DNA from: Aquimonas sp.
GTDB taxonomy: Bacteria; Pseudomonadota; Gammaproteobacteria; Xanthomonadales; Xanthomonadaceae
DNA length: 64,000 nucleotides
Assembly: GCA_022241605.1 (NCBI GenBank)
Contig: JAKOMQ010000004.1
Coordinates: forward strand, 92,216 to 156,215
Direction: 5' to 3'
The position numbers and the translations under genes are program-made. The notes under the pieces were generated by a model. That model was not told where the DNA came from, made no database searches, and saw nothing but the letters and a program-made list of their open reading frames with translations. Within the stretch, counting starts at the first letter, position 1. Every line of letters starts with the position of its first letter. Positions 19,263-27,484 of the stretch are shown piece by piece.

Positions 19263-19339
19263 TGGCACGAGGCGCGCCGATGAACCCCGGAAGCGCACGC
19301 GATGAATTCATCGAATACCTTCCGGCCCCGCTGGTGCCA
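19263..19339. repeat. Large interrupted inverted repeat between tolB and pal
   Basis: Three nested arm pairs share nearly one centre: TGGCAC (19263-19268) with GTGCCA (19334-19339); CCGGAAG (19287-19293) with CTTCCGG (19319-19325); and the perfect 14-bp palindrome CGATGAATTCATCG (19300-19313). On a tolB-pal transcript it would fold into a long interrupted stem. Confidence 0.7.
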
Positions 19340-19367
19340 TGAGCCTGGTGGCTTGGGCACCCAATTA

Positions 19368-19449
19368 CCGCGCGACGTCCCCTGTCGTGCGGGCGGGCGG
19401 ACCTTGCGGTCTGCCCTTGAGTGAAACATCCGAACGCCTTGCGGCGTTC
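19368..19449 (-). terminator. Three consecutive hairpins at the 3' end of tolB
   Basis: CCGCGCGAC/GTCGTGCGG (19368-19392, one G-U pair), GGGCGGACC/GGTCTGCCC with TTGC loop (19395-19416, one G-U pair), and GAACGCC/GGCGTTC with TTGC loop (19432-19449). The last overlaps the tolB stop codon. None has a T-run, so they may be attenuators or RNA-processing/stability structures rather than full terminators. Confidence 0.6.
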
Positions 19450-20773
19450 AGCGCTGCCGATAGGGCGACCAGGCGGGCTCCCGGACGTCGCCATCAGCAA
19501 GAACAAGCCGCTGCCGCACTCGCGCATCGGCGGACACGGCATAAAGCACCCCGCGACGCCCATCGCGGGCGGCGTAGAGCAACATGCTTCCGTTCGGAGC
19601 AAAACTCGGTGACTCGTCAAGGTTGCCGATCGAAACCAGATTCTGCAGACCCGGCGTACCCACGCTGCGATCCAGAACCGCGATACGATAAACGTTCCCT
19701 TGCCCCTGCGCCATGGCGATCTTCTGCCCATCGCAGCAAACCGTCGGGCGGGCGTTGTAATCGCCGAGGAAAGTGATGCGTCGGGCTTCGCCGCCGCCGG
19801 CAGGCACTTCGTAAACCTGCGGGCGTCCCGCGCGGTCGGAGGTGAAGAAGATCGAGTTGCCGTCCGGCGCCCACACCGCCTCGGTGTCGATGCCCCAGTG
19901 GTTGGTCAGCTGGGTCAGCTGGCGGGTGCCGAGATCCATGACATAGATCTCCGGATTGCCGGTGCGTGACAGGGTCAGGGCGAGTCGGCTTCCGTCCGGC
20001 GAGAACGAGGGCGCGCCGTTGATGCCGCGGTGGCTGGCGACCAGTTCACGGGCGCCGGTACCAATGTCCTGGATGTAGATCGATGAGTTGCCGCGCTCGA
20101 AGCTGACGTAGGCCAGGCGGCGTCCGTCCGGGCTCCAGGCCGGCGACAGCAGCGGCTCGCGCGAACGCACCACCGCCTGCGGGTTGAAGCCGTCGGCGTC
20201 AGCAACCATCAGCGCGTACTGCATGTCGCGACCGAGCCCGGTAGCGGTGACATAGGCGATGCGGGTCCAGAAGGCGCCGCGGAGACCCAGAATGCGCTCG
20301 TAGATCTGGTCGGACGCCTGATGCGCGAGGTCACGCAGGCTGCCGGAGCGGCCGGTCAGGGCAAGGCCGAGCATGCGCTCCTGCTTGGCCACGTCGAGCA
20401 GTTCGAACTCCAGGCGATAGCCGCCGTCGCCGCCGTCAAGCAGGCGGCCGACCACCAGGAAGTCCTGCCGCAGCAGGCGCCAGGTGGCGTAATTGACGTC
20501 CACCGAGCGGATCGGCTTTTCCACGATGTCGCGCTCGGCCAGCGCGCGGAAGGAGCCGCTGCGGTTCAAGTTGGCACGGATGATGGCGGCGATGTCGGTA
20601 TCCGGGGACGCGCCGCTGCCGAGGTACTCGAAGGGCACCACCGCGATCGGCAGGGCTGCGGCGTTGCCGTCGACGATGTCGATCTCCAGCCGCTGGGCCT
20701 GGGCGGCGGACGCCAGCACCAGCAATCCGGCGGCGAGCACAAGGGCGGCGAGGCGGGACAACAGCATGGGCAT
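19448..20773 (-). CDS. tolB: Tol-Pal system beta-propeller protein TolB
   Basis: 441 residues, periplasmic. Signal peptide ends at LASAAQAQ; an N-terminal alpha/beta domain covers about residues 28-160 (LPIAVVPFEYLGSG, SGSFRALAERDIVE), followed by a six-bladed propeller with repeated blades such as SPAWSPDGRRLAYVSFERG, APSFSPDGSRLALTLSRTG and AVWAPDGNSIFFTSDRAG. It shuttles between TolA and Pal. It sits 312 bp after tolA and 273 bp before pal, both unusually long gaps for this operon. Confidence 0.96.
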   Translation of the reverse strand: MPMLLSRLAALVLAAGLLVLASAAQAQRLEIDIVDGNAAALPIAVVPFEYLGSGASPDTDIAAIIRANLNRSGSFRALAERDIVEKPIRSVDVNYATWRLLRQDFLVVGRLLDGGDGGYRLEFELLDVAKQERMLGLALTGRSGSLRDLAHQASDQIYERILGLRGAFWTRIAYVTATGLGRDMQYALMVADADGFNPQAVVRSREPLLSPAWSPDGRRLAYVSFERGNSSIYIQDIGTGARELVASHRGINGAPSFSPDGSRLALTLSRTGNPEIYVMDLGTRQLTQLTNHWGIDTEAVWAPDGNSIFFTSDRAGRPQVYEVPAGGGEARRITFLGDYNARPTVCCDGQKIAMAQGQGNVYRIAVLDRSVGTPGLQNLVSIGNLDESPSFAPNGSMLLYAARDGRRGVLYAVSADARVRQRLVLADGDVREPAWSPYRQR

Positions 20774-21085
20774 GGGCGGTCCTGAGTGTGGCTCTAGGGC
20801 GCAGTCTCAGGTGACCGCTGGGGGGCGGCCCGGACGACATGCGCGTGGGACGCGAGCATTACACGAGGTCTGTCGACTTGGCTGAACGGCAGCCCCTGCG
20901 CAGACAGGCTGCGTCCGGGCGCGAGTGAAGACGCCATGAGCCGGGGCGGCGGCAGAGGGCACGTCGAACAGCGCGGCAGCTGGGTTCAAGGACGGTTGCG
21001 GCGCACGCGATTGCGGGATTCGCAAAGCGCCGCCGCAGCCGCCCCACGTGGCCGAATCGGTCGGGCCGTGCGCGCGCTGTCAGCC
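20774..21085. other. 312-bp gap between tolA and tolB
   Basis: No coding frame here looks like a real gene. I see no strong terminator or promoter. The sequence is GC-rich with short direct GC-repeats only. Confidence 0.5.
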
Positions 21086-22030
21086 TCAGGGGCCGTCGAA
21101 GCGGAAGGTGAAGTCGATGCGGCGCTGGAAGACGCTCTCAAAGCCCTGGTAGGGCAGGGGCTGGGCGCGCAGCACGGCGGCCTCGATCGAGCGCCGCGTC
21201 AACTCGTCGGCATTGCAGGGCGTGGCCACGCTGGCGCTGATGACCTCGCCACCGGGAATCTGCACGATCTCCAGTCGGCAGCGTATGCCGGGGCGCGCGG
21301 TCTCCGGGCGTAGCCAATTTCTCTGCACCACCTGCTGGATGGCCACCTGGTAGCGCCCCAGCAGGCTGTCGTCGGTGCCGCGATTGCCCACCTCGGCCAC
21401 GTTCTGGGTGGCCTCCTGGTTGCGGTCGCTGCTGCCCGGAGTGTTCTGCTGGGACTGCCGCCGCAGGTCTTCGATCTGACTCAGGCGCTCCTGTTCAATG
21501 CGGCGCTGGCGCTCGGCGGCCTCGCGCTGCTGGCGGATGCGGTCCAGCTCGGCCTGCTGCTCGCGCTGCTGCTGTTCTCGCAGCCGCTGCAGGCGCTGGG
21601 CTTCCTCCTGCGCCTGCTGCTCCAGCAGCACCTGCTCCTGGCGGCGGCGTTCGACCTGCTCGCGCTCGACGCGCTCAGCCTCGGCCAGGGCGTTGCGGGC
21701 GGCGCGCTCGGCCTCCTCGGTGTCGGGCCGCTCCACCGGCGCCTGCGGCGCGGCCTGCGGTGGCGCTTCCGCCTGCTGCGGGCGTGGCTCAGGCCGCGGC
21801 TGCGGCGTGGGCGCGGTATCGCGCTCGGCCTGGCGGGCTGCCTGTGGAGGCGGTGCGGCGGCAGGTTCGCCGCCGCCCATCACCAGGGTGGCGACGATCG
21901 GCTCGCCGCGCACCGAGGGAGCCTCGGGCGGCGTGCTCCAGAGGGCGCCGACCAGCAGCAGGGCGAACAGGGCCAGATGCAGGCCTGCGGCCAGCGACCA
22001 GGCGATGAGTTTGTCCTGCGGGGTATCCAT
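21086..22030 (-). CDS. tolA: Tol-Pal system protein TolA
   Basis: 314 residues. Inner-membrane anchor helix at about 8-31 (AWSLAAGLHLALFALLLVGALW), then a Pro-rich stretch, then a long Glu/Gln/Arg coiled coil (about 105-205) spanning the periplasm, and a C-terminal domain from about residue 215 (SLLGRYQVAIQQVVQRNWLR) that contacts TolB and Pal. It transmits proton-motive-force energy from TolQR. The conserved Cys pair of the C-terminal domain is present (IRCRLEI, VATPCNADEL). Confidence 0.94.
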   Translation of the reverse strand: MDTPQDKLIAWSLAAGLHLALFALLLVGALWSTPPEAPSVRGEPIVATLVMGGGEPAAAPPPQAARQAERDTAPTPQPRPEPRPQQAEAPPQAAPQAPVERPDTEEAERAARNALAEAERVEREQVERRRQEQVLLEQQAQEEAQRLQRLREQQQREQQAELDRIRQQREAAERQRRIEQERLSQIEDLRRQSQQNTPGSSDRNQEATQNVAEVGNRGTDDSLLGRYQVAIQQVVQRNWLRPETARPGIRCRLEIVQIPGGEVISASVATPCNADELTRRSIEAAVLRAQPLPYQGFESVFQRRIDFTFRFDGP

Positions 22031-22050
22031 GGGCGGCGCTGCGCTGTCCG

Positions 22051-22476
22051 TCAGTCCGCCGCCGGCCGGCTCATCAGGCCGACCTTGGACACGCCGGCCT
22101 GCTGCAGCAGAACCATGCCCCGGTAGACCGTGCCGTAATCGGTGCGGCGGTCGCCGGCGACCATCACCTGCACCTCGGGGTTGTTGCGCACGAAGGCACC
22201 CACCTTGGCGACCAGGGCCTCGGGGTCGATCTCCTCGGCGGATGCGCCCTGCAGGGTCAGGAAGAAGCGGCCGTCGGAGGTCACTTCGACCACCACCGGA
22301 TCGCGCTGGGTCTCGACCGGGCGGGCGTTGGACTCCGGAAGCTCGATGTCCACGCCCAGGTTGAGCAGGGGCGCGGTGACCATGAAGATGATCAACAGCA
22401 CGAGCATCACGTCGATGTAGGGCACGACGTTGATCTCGTTCTTGAGCTTGCGCTTGGTGCGGCGGCGGTGCTGCAT
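22051..22476 (-). CDS. tolR: Tol-Pal system protein TolR
   Basis: 141 residues. One N-terminal membrane helix with the proton-channel Asp in the motif NVVPYIDVMLVLLIIFMVT, then an ExbD/TolR periplasmic domain (VVVEVTSDGRFFL, VMVAGDRRTDYGTV). Forms the inner-membrane motor with TolQ. It starts 4 bp after tolQ and ends 20 bp before tolA, in one operon. Confidence 0.96.
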   Translation of the reverse strand: MQHRRRTKRKLKNEINVVPYIDVMLVLLIIFMVTAPLLNLGVDIELPESNARPVETQRDPVVVEVTSDGRFFLTLQGASAEEIDPEALVAKVGAFVRNNPEVQVMVAGDRRTDYGTVYRGMVLLQQAGVSKVGLMSRPAAD

Positions 22477-22480
22477 GGCG

Positions 22481-23167
22481 TCAGTCGTCCACGTGGGCGT
22501 GGCGCTGCAGGATCGACGAGAACTCCTCGGCGAAAGTCTCGTAACGGGTGTTGATGCGTTCGACGCGGGTGGCGTAGCGGTTGTAGGCCCACACCGCCGG
22601 AATCGCCGCGAACAGGCCCATCGCGGTAGCGATCAGGGCCTCGGCGATGCCGGGGGCCACCGTGGCGATAGTCGCTTCCTTGACGTCCGCCAGGGCGATG
22701 AAGCTGATCATGATTCCCCAGACGGTGCCGAGCAGGCCCACATAGGGGCTGATCGAGCCGACGTTGGCCAGGTATTCGAGGTTGTGTTCAAGGCTGTCGA
22801 TCTCGCGCGCAAGCGAGGTGCGCATGGCGCGCTGGGCGCCCTCCAGCTGGGTGCGGTTGTCGATGCCCTTCTTGCCGCGCAGGCGCGCGAACTCACGAAA
22901 GCCGGCCTCGAAGATCGCCTCCAGGCCCCGCGGCCTGCCGTCGCTGCCGTTGATCTCGCGGAACAGCGCACTCATTTCGGCGCCCGACCAGAAGCGCTCC
23001 TCGAACGCATCTGCGCCCTGGGTAGCGCGGTCGAGTACGCGCTTCTTGATCAGGATGATGGCCCAGGAGGAGACCGAGGCAATCACCAGCAGCAGCATCA
23101 CCGCCTGCACGGGCAGGCTGGCGTGCAGGATCAGTTCCCAGATATTGATGTTGTTAGACACGGGCAT
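22481..23167 (-). CDS. tolQ: Tol-Pal system protein TolQ
   Basis: 228 residues, MotA/TolQ/ExbB family with three membrane helices: about residues 15-38, then VGLLGTVWGIMISFIALAD and GIAEALIATAMGLFAAIPAVW. It forms the proton-conducting pentamer of the TolQRA motor that constricts the envelope at division. It lies 22 bp after ybgC. Confidence 0.96.
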   Translation of the reverse strand: MPVSNNINIWELILHASLPVQAVMLLLVIASVSSWAIILIKKRVLDRATQGADAFEERFWSGAEMSALFREINGSDGRPRGLEAIFEAGFREFARLRGKKGIDNRTQLEGAQRAMRTSLAREIDSLEHNLEYLANVGSISPYVGLLGTVWGIMISFIALADVKEATIATVAPGIAEALIATAMGLFAAIPAVWAYNRYATRVERINTRYETFAEEFSSILQRHAHVDD

Positions 23168-23189
23168 GGGGACGTGGGCTCCGGGGCCG

Positions 23190-23627
23190 TCAGGGCAGGG
23201 GGGTAAGGTGGATGTCGTGCAGCAAATCGGGTGGCAGCGGCTGCGGCCGGAAGGCCGAAGCGCTCAGGCAGACCGCGCGCACCTCGGCTTGCAGCAGGGC
23301 CTCGTCGCCGCGCCTGATCTCCTGCTGAAAGACCAGGCTGGCGCCGCGCCGCTTTGAGAGTACGGTGCGCACGATCAGTTCATCGTCGAGCCGGGCTGCA
23401 CGCAGGAAGTCCAGCTGCATGGCGCGGATCGCGAACAGCAGGTCGCGGTCCTTCGCGAGCGCCTGCTGGTGGATGCCGAGCGCACGCAGCCATTCACTGC
23501 GGCCGCGCTCCAGGAATCGCACGTAGCTGGCGTGGTAGACCACCCCGCCAGCGTCGGTATCTTCCCAGTAAACGCGTACCTGCCAGCTGAATTCGCGTTG
23601 AATGTTTCCGTTGCTGGACGTCTGCAT
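23190..23627 (-). CDS. ybgC: Acyl-CoA thioesterase YbgC, tol-pal associated
   Basis: 145 residues, single hot-dog domain of the 4-hydroxybenzoyl-CoA thioesterase family. The catalytic motif RVYWEDTDAGGVVYHASYVRF with its Asp is near residue 20. It hydrolyses acyl-CoA or acyl-ACP thioesters in the cytoplasm and commonly opens the tol operon. Its start overlaps the ruvB stop by one base (TGATG), which links the ruv and tol genes into one unit. Confidence 0.94.
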   Translation of the reverse strand: MQTSSNGNIQREFSWQVRVYWEDTDAGGVVYHASYVRFLERGRSEWLRALGIHQQALAKDRDLLFAIRAMQLDFLRAARLDDELIVRTVLSKRRGASLVFQQEIRRGDEALLQAEVRAVCLSASAFRPQPLPPDLLHDIHLTPLP

Positions 23628-24655
23628 CAGTCGCCCGAGAACAGATCGGGCGGCGGGCCGCCCTGAGGTTTCAAGCCCAGCATCTTCCAGGTGCGGTTCG
23701 TCGCCATGCGGCCGCGCGCGGTGCGCACCAGGTAGCCCTGCTGGATCAGATAGGGCTCGACCACGTCCTCGATGGTGCCGCGGTCTTCGCTCAGCGCGGC
23801 CGCCAGCGACTCCACGCCGACCGGGCCGCCGTCGAAGTTCTCGACGATTACCTTCAGCAAACGGCGGTCGAGTTCATCGAAGCCCTCGGCATCGACCTTG
23901 ACCATCAGCATCGCCGCCTGCGCGGCTTCCAGCGTGATCACGCCCTCGGCGCGGACCTGGGCGAAGTCGCGGGCGCGCCGCAGCAGGCGATTGGCGATGC
24001 GCGGGGTGCCGCGCGAGCGGCGCGCGATCTCGGCTGCGCCTTCCGGCGCGCACTGGATGTTCATGATGCGCGCCGAGCGCCGCACGATCGCGGTCAGCTC
24101 CTCTGGCGAGTAGAACTCCAGCCGCTGGACGATGCCGAAGCGGTCGCGCAGCGGGCTGGTCAGCAGGCCTGCGCGGGTGGTGGCGCCAATAAGGGTGAAG
24201 GGCGGCAGGTCGAGCTTGATCGAGCGCGCGGCTGGGCCCTCGCCGATCATGATGTCGATCTGGTAGTCCTCCATCGCCGGATAGAGGATCTCCTCCACCA
24301 CCGGCGACAGCCGGTGGATCTCGTCGATGAACAGCACGTCGTGCGGCTGCAGGTTGGTCAGCAGCGCCGCGAGGTCACCGGCGCGCTCGATCACCGGGCC
24401 CGAGGTCTGGCGCAGGTTCACGCCCAGCTCGTTGGCGATCACGTGGCTGAGCGTGGTCTTGCCCAAGCCGGGCGGCCCGAAGATCAGCACGTGATCCATC
24501 GCCTCGCCGCGCTTCTTCGCCGCCTCGATGTAGATCTTCATCTGCTCCCGTACCGGCAGCTGCCCGAGATAGTCATCGAGCACGCGCGGCCGGATCGAAG
24601 CCTCAAGCCGGGCTTCGTCGAGGGATTCCTCGGGGGAGACGATACGGTCGGTCAC
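23627..24655 (-). CDS. ruvB: Holliday junction branch-migration helicase RuvB
   Basis: 342 residues. AAA+ motor that moves Holliday junctions with RuvA. Walker [13 protein letters not shown], Walker [10 protein letters not shown], sensor 1 LIGATTRAG, Arg finger region PLRDRFGIV, and a C-terminal winged helix ([14 protein letters not shown]). The start is a GTG at 24655, giving [10 protein letters not shown]; the open frame continues upstream into GGGATTGGGG repeats (reading [13 protein letters not shown]) and is not part of the gene. It is separated from ruvA by 508 bp of repeats, although ruvA and ruvB are usually adjacent. Confidence 0.96.
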   Translation of the reverse strand: MTDRIVSPEESLDEARLEASIRPRVLDDYLGQLPVREQMKIYIEAAKKRGEAMDHVLIFGPPGLGKTTLSHVIANELGVNLRQTSGPVIERAGDLAALLTNLQPHDVLFIDEIHRLSPVVEEILYPAMEDYQIDIMIGEGPAARSIKLDLPPFTLIGATTRAGLLTSPLRDRFGIVQRLEFYSPEELTAIVRRSARIMNIQCAPEGAAEIARRSRGTPRIANRLLRRARDFAQVRAEGVITLEAAQAAMLMVKVDAEGFDELDRRLLKVIVENFDGGPVGVESLAAALSEDRGTIEDVVEPYLIQQGYLVRTARGRMATNRTWKMLGLKPQGGPPPDLFSGD

Positions 24656-24663
24656 GTTGAAGC

Positions 24664-24700
24664 CGGGATTGGGGATTGGGGATTCGGGATTCGGGATTCG
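24664..24700. repeat. GGGATTGGGGATTCGGG-type repeat, 5' of ruvB
   Basis: Five tandem units of about 7-8 bp (GGGATTG, GGGATTG, GGGATTC, GGGATTC, GGGATTC). Forms the outer left arm of an inverted arrangement with the CCCCAATCC run at 25131-25150. Confidence 0.85.
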
Positions 24701-24811
24701 CAGCCGGCGGGGTGCAGGCCGCTGGGGGTCCCTTACGCAACGCGGCAGTTTACGGGGTTGGCGCGGGCGCAGGGCGCTCGGTCGCGAAGCACGCCAAGCG
24801 TCACTGCTCTT

Positions 24812-24856
24812 GGCCCCTCTCCCCACGGGAGAGGGGCTGGGGGAGAGGGGCTGGGC
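24812..24856. repeat. CCCCTCTCCC...GGGAGAGGGG palindromic repeat, left copy
   Basis: GCCCCTCTCCCCACGGGAGA then GGGGCTGGGGGAGAGGGGCT. This is a dispersed palindromic repeat that I recall as common between genes in Xanthomonadaceae and other Proteobacteria. An inverted copy lies at 25001-25040. Confidence 0.8.
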
Positions 24857-25000
24857 GGAGCGATCAAAGCAGTTCGCCGGATTCCTCCTGCATGCGTCTC
24901 ACGAACATCGAGCACGCGTCTTGTTGAAGTGCAGACGGGCTGTCCGGGATGGTTGAAGGCAAAAGCGCGCCCTCTCTTGAAGAGGAGTCGCGCTTCGCAC

Positions 25001-25040
25001 AGCCCCTCACCCCAACCCCTCTCCCGTGGGGAGAGGGGCT
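25001..25040. repeat. CCCCTCTCCC...GGGAGAGGGG palindromic repeat, right (inverted) copy
   Basis: AGCCCCTCACCCCAACCCCT followed by CTCCCGTGGGGAGAGGGGCT, in reverse orientation to 24812-24856. The unique 24857-25000 stretch between the copies has no supported gene. Confidence 0.8.
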
Positions 25041-25130
25041 CAGAAGCAAGAGCCTGCAAGCCACAGCGCTCAAGAGTCGAGGCCATATTCCGAAGGGCAC
25101 GCGCTCAACCCATCTGAGGAAGCAGTCACC

Positions 25131-25150
25131 CAATCCCCAATCCCCAATCC
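25131..25150. repeat. CAATCCCC repeat, 3' of ruvA
   Basis: CAATCCCCAATCCCCAATCC, the reverse complement of the run at 24664, ending 13 bp from the ruvA stop. Confidence 0.85.
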
Positions 25151-25163
25151 AGAAGTCCCGCCC

Positions 25164-25766
25164 TCAAGTCCGCAAAGCAGACTTCAGAGCCTTGCGAATA
25201 ATCGCCTCCGCCGTATCCCCTTCCTCGCGCGCTTTCTCGGCCATGCGCTGGGCTTCCACGCCCTTGTAGCCCAGCTGCTGCAGGGCCACGATCGCCTCGC
25301 TCAGGGGATCGGCGGGCACAGCAGCGCCGCCGGTGGGAACGAAGCTCAGGCCGCTGCCGCCCATGTCGGAGGCCTTGTCGCGCAGTTCCACCAGCATGCG
25401 TTCGGCGGTCTTCTTGCCGATGCCGGGGATGCGGGTGAGCGCGGTGACATCACCGGCCTGCAGCAGGCGGGCGAACTCGTCCACCGACACGCCCGACAGC
25501 ACCGCCAGCGCGATCTTGGCGCCGATGCCGGTGACCTTCTGCAGGTCGCGGAACAGCCGGCGCTCGGCGTCCTTCAGGAAGCCGTAAAGCGAGACCGAGT
25601 CCTCCTTCTGCGCGTAGTGGGTGAACAGGCTGACTTCGCGGCCCACGTCCGGCAGGTCGTAGAAGGTGCTCATCGGCGCCTCCAGCTCGTAGCCGACGCC
25701 GTGCACGTCGACCACGATCTGTGGAGGTGCCTTGTGGATCAGGGTGCCGCGCAAGCGTCCGATCAC
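25164..25766 (-). CDS. ruvA: Holliday junction DNA helicase subunit RuvA
   Basis: 200 residues. Tetramer that clamps the Holliday junction for RuvB. N-terminal OB domain ([15 protein letters not shown]), two helix-hairpin-helix motifs ([19 protein letters not shown] and [19 protein letters not shown]), acidic/linker region and domain III for RuvB contact ([20 protein letters not shown]). GTG start; the start overlaps the ruvC stop (GTGA), so translation is coupled. Confidence 0.96.
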   Translation of the reverse strand: MIGRLRGTLIHKAPPQIVVDVHGVGYELEAPMSTFYDLPDVGREVSLFTHYAQKEDSVSLYGFLKDAERRLFRDLQKVTGIGAKIALAVLSGVSVDEFARLLQAGDVTALTRIPGIGKKTAERMLVELRDKASDMGGSGLSFVPTGGAAVPADPLSEAIVALQQLGYKGVEAQRMAEKAREEGDTAEAIIRKALKSALRT

Positions 25767-26296
25767 CTTCTGTTGCCTCGCCGTCGAATGAGTTGGGAGG
25801 CCGCCACGCCGGTGCGGGCGGCCAGGGTGCGGGTATGGGCATGGGTGATGGCCACCGCCAGCGCATCGGCGGCATCAGCCTGCAGCTTGCCGTCGATGCC
25901 CAGCAGCACGCCGACCATGTGCTGCACCTGGGTCTTGTCGGCAGCACCGCGGCCGACGACCGCGCCCTTGATCTGCATCGGCGAGTATTCGTGCACGGGC
26001 AGGTCGCGCGCCACCACCGCGCAGATCGCCGCCCCGCGGGCCTGGCCGAGCTTGAGCGCCGAATCCGGATTGCGCGACAGGAACACCCGTTCGATCGCCA
26101 CCTCATCCGGCGCGAAGCGATCGATCAGCCCCCACAGCCCGTCGAGGATGCCGCGCAGGCGCTTCGGGAACTCTTCCTCCAGGCCCACATGCAGCGCCTC
26201 ATGGTGCACGTGCACGCAGCGGCCGGTGCCGTCGGCATCCACGATGCCTACGCCGGTGCGGACCGAGCCGGGGTCAATACCTAGCAGGCGGATCAT
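25763..26296 (-). CDS. ruvC: Crossover junction endodeoxyribonuclease RuvC
   Basis: 177 residues. RNase H-fold nuclease that resolves Holliday junctions. Catalytic acids: Asp8 in [15 protein letters not shown], Glu in [16 protein letters not shown], and the C-terminal pair in [15 protein letters not shown] at 26296; sequence upstream in the same frame is repeat-derived. The start codon overlaps the stop of the yebC remnant (ATGA), and a 9-bp hairpin covers the ribosome-binding site. Confidence 0.96.
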   Translation of the reverse strand: MIRLLGIDPGSVRTGVGIVDADGTGRCVHVHHEALHVGLEEEFPKRLRGILDGLWGLIDRFAPDEVAIERVFLSRNPDSALKLGQARGAAICAVVARDLPVHEYSPMQIKGAVVGRGAADKTQVQHMVGVLLGIDGKLQADAADALAVAITHAHTRTLAARTGVAASQLIRRRGNRR

Positions 26297-26297
26297 C

Positions 26298-26318
26298 GCC
26301 AGCGCCCTTGGCGCTGGC
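26298..26318 (-). promoter_or_regulatory. Hairpin over the ruvC ribosome-binding site
   Basis: GCCAGCGCC and GGCGCTGGC form a perfect 9-bp stem with a 3-nt loop, ending one base before the ruvC ATG. On the mRNA the loop is AAG and the Shine-Dalgarno-like AAGGGCG is half in the loop and half in the stem. This would block initiation unless ribosomes translating the upstream yebC remnant open it. Confidence 0.6.
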
Positions 26319-26350
26319 CGGGATTGGGGATTGGGGATTCGGGATTCGCC
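26319..26350. repeat. GGGATTGGGGATTCGGG-type repeat inside the yebC remnant
   Basis: Tandem GGGATTG/GGGATTC units between the surviving yebC sequence and ruvC; on the minus strand they read [10 protein letters not shown]. Confidence 0.85.
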
Positions 26351-26778
26351 ATCAATTTGGCTTGAACGCCCCATCGCGGCGCGCTTTTCTGGCCACGGTG
26401 CTTGCACCAGTCAACGGCTGCGACGGGCATGGACGCAATGATCGCCTTCTCCAGAGTGAGGTGCAGCGGGGGATTGCCGGAGGGATCACCGCCGACTGGG
26501 CGGGCGCCTTCGCTCATCGCGCGCACCCGCTTGGCGAAGATCCGGCGCCGCAAGGCGTCCTGCTTCCCCGTGCGGTGCTGGGTGTTGGCCGAATTGCCGT
26601 GGCCCGCCATGGCCTGCTCCGCGCGAGAATCAGTGCGCGATTATAGGGCCGCCCGCCGCAGCCCTCGGCGAGCCATCACCGCTTGGACCGAACCCGAAGG
26701 CGCCGCAGGAAACCACGAAGCTGGGAAGTCCGGGAGCCAGGAAGCCGCAAGCCCAACCGCCCTCAAGGACCGGCATAG

Positions 26779-26796
26779 GGTGCGCTTCAGCGCACC
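26779..26796. repeat. GGTGCGC-TTCA-GCGCACC hairpin
   Basis: Perfect 7-bp stem with a TTCA loop, in the 235-bp gap between the hydrolase gene and the yebC remnant. It resembles a common dispersed proteobacterial palindrome and could end transcription of the hydrolase gene. The rest of 26611-26845 shows no supported gene. Confidence 0.6.
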
Positions 26797-26845
26797 GCGT
26801 GGCCTCAGCACTCGCCCCGGCCCGCGTCATCCGAACGCCGCGCAA

Positions 26846-27478
26846 TCAGCCAAGCCGCCCCTCACGCATGAACTGCGCCGCCTGCACTGCCACCGCGCGC
26901 GAGAGGATCAGCCCGCTGTGGCTGGTCCGCACCTCCAGATGCGCATGCAGCCCCGGCGCGCGGGTCTCAGCCACGCTGACGGTGCCATCGTGGGCGCCGT
27001 CGAAGCGGCTGAACCAATGGCCCAGGCCCAGCGGCAGGGTGCCGGCGATCACGCCGATCTCGAAGCCTTCTGGCAGCGGCAGCGCACCCTGGCGCAGCAG
27101 ATGCACGGCGCGGCCCAGCACCCGGCCCAGCGGGCCACGCTCGGCCAGGGCCGCGGCGCCCAGGCTGCCGGTCAAGGGCGAGCCCAGACACAGGATCCGC
27201 CCGATCGGCAGCTCCGGATGCGCGCGTGCGCACTCGATCGCCAGCAGGCCGCCCATGCTGTGGCCGAGCAGATGCACCGGACCCTCCCCCGGCCATTCGC
27301 GAATGCGCCGCTCCAGCCGCGCCAGATGCTCACGCATGGGGGCGAACACCGAGCGGTAGTCGAAGCACTGCGCCTCGAAGCCCGCCGCGCGCAGTCGCGA
27401 GCGCAATGGAATGAGGGTGGCACCGCGCAGCCACAGCCCGTGCAGCAGCAGGACGCGCGGACGCTGCGTGCTCTCCAC
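26846..27478 (-). CDS. Alpha/beta hydrolase, lipase-like
   Basis: 210 residues, GTG start. Alpha/beta hydrolase fold: first strand VLLLHGLWLRG supplies the oxyanion region, nucleophile Ser in LLGHSMGGLLA, likely acid in RFDGAHDGTVSV, and catalytic His in VRTSHSGLILS. There is no signal peptide, so a cytoplasmic esterase or lipase acting on an unknown substrate. It starts 6 bp after the aspS stop, which makes co-transcription with aspS likely. Confidence 0.82.
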   Translation of the reverse strand: MESTQRPRVLLLHGLWLRGATLIPLRSRLRAAGFEAQCFDYRSVFAPMREHLARLERRIREWPGEGPVHLLGHSMGGLLAIECARAHPELPIGRILCLGSPLTGSLGAAALAERGPLGRVLGRAVHLLRQGALPLPEGFEIGVIAGTLPLGLGHWFSRFDGAHDGTVSVAETRAPGLHAHLEVRTSHSGLILSRAVAVQAAQFMREGRLG

Positions 27479-27484
27479 GGCAGA

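Larger units (their letters stand above)
26293..26610 (-). pseudogene. Truncated yebC (TACO1-family) remnant, frame still open
   Basis: 105 codons from ATG 26610. The first 75 residues match the N-terminus of YebC/PmpR proteins (about 245 residues when complete): MAGHGNSANTQHRTGKQDA, IFAKRVRAMSEGAR, VGGDPSGNPPLHL and LEKAIIASMP. Several otherwise invariant residues differ (SKWAN is GNSAN). After HRGQKSAP the similarity ends and the frame runs through GATT-type repeats ([10 protein letters not shown]) to a TGA that overlaps the ruvC ATG. yebC normally sits just upstream of ruvC, so this is the ancestral locus with two thirds of the gene lost. It may survive only as a leader frame; a full-length yebC elsewhere is not excluded. 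Confidence 0.75.

Noticed and set aside
24656..25163. CRISPR-like array in the ruvB-ruvA gap
   Set aside because: Repeats are of two types, palindromic, irregularly spaced and mirrored; no uniform spacers and no cas genes.
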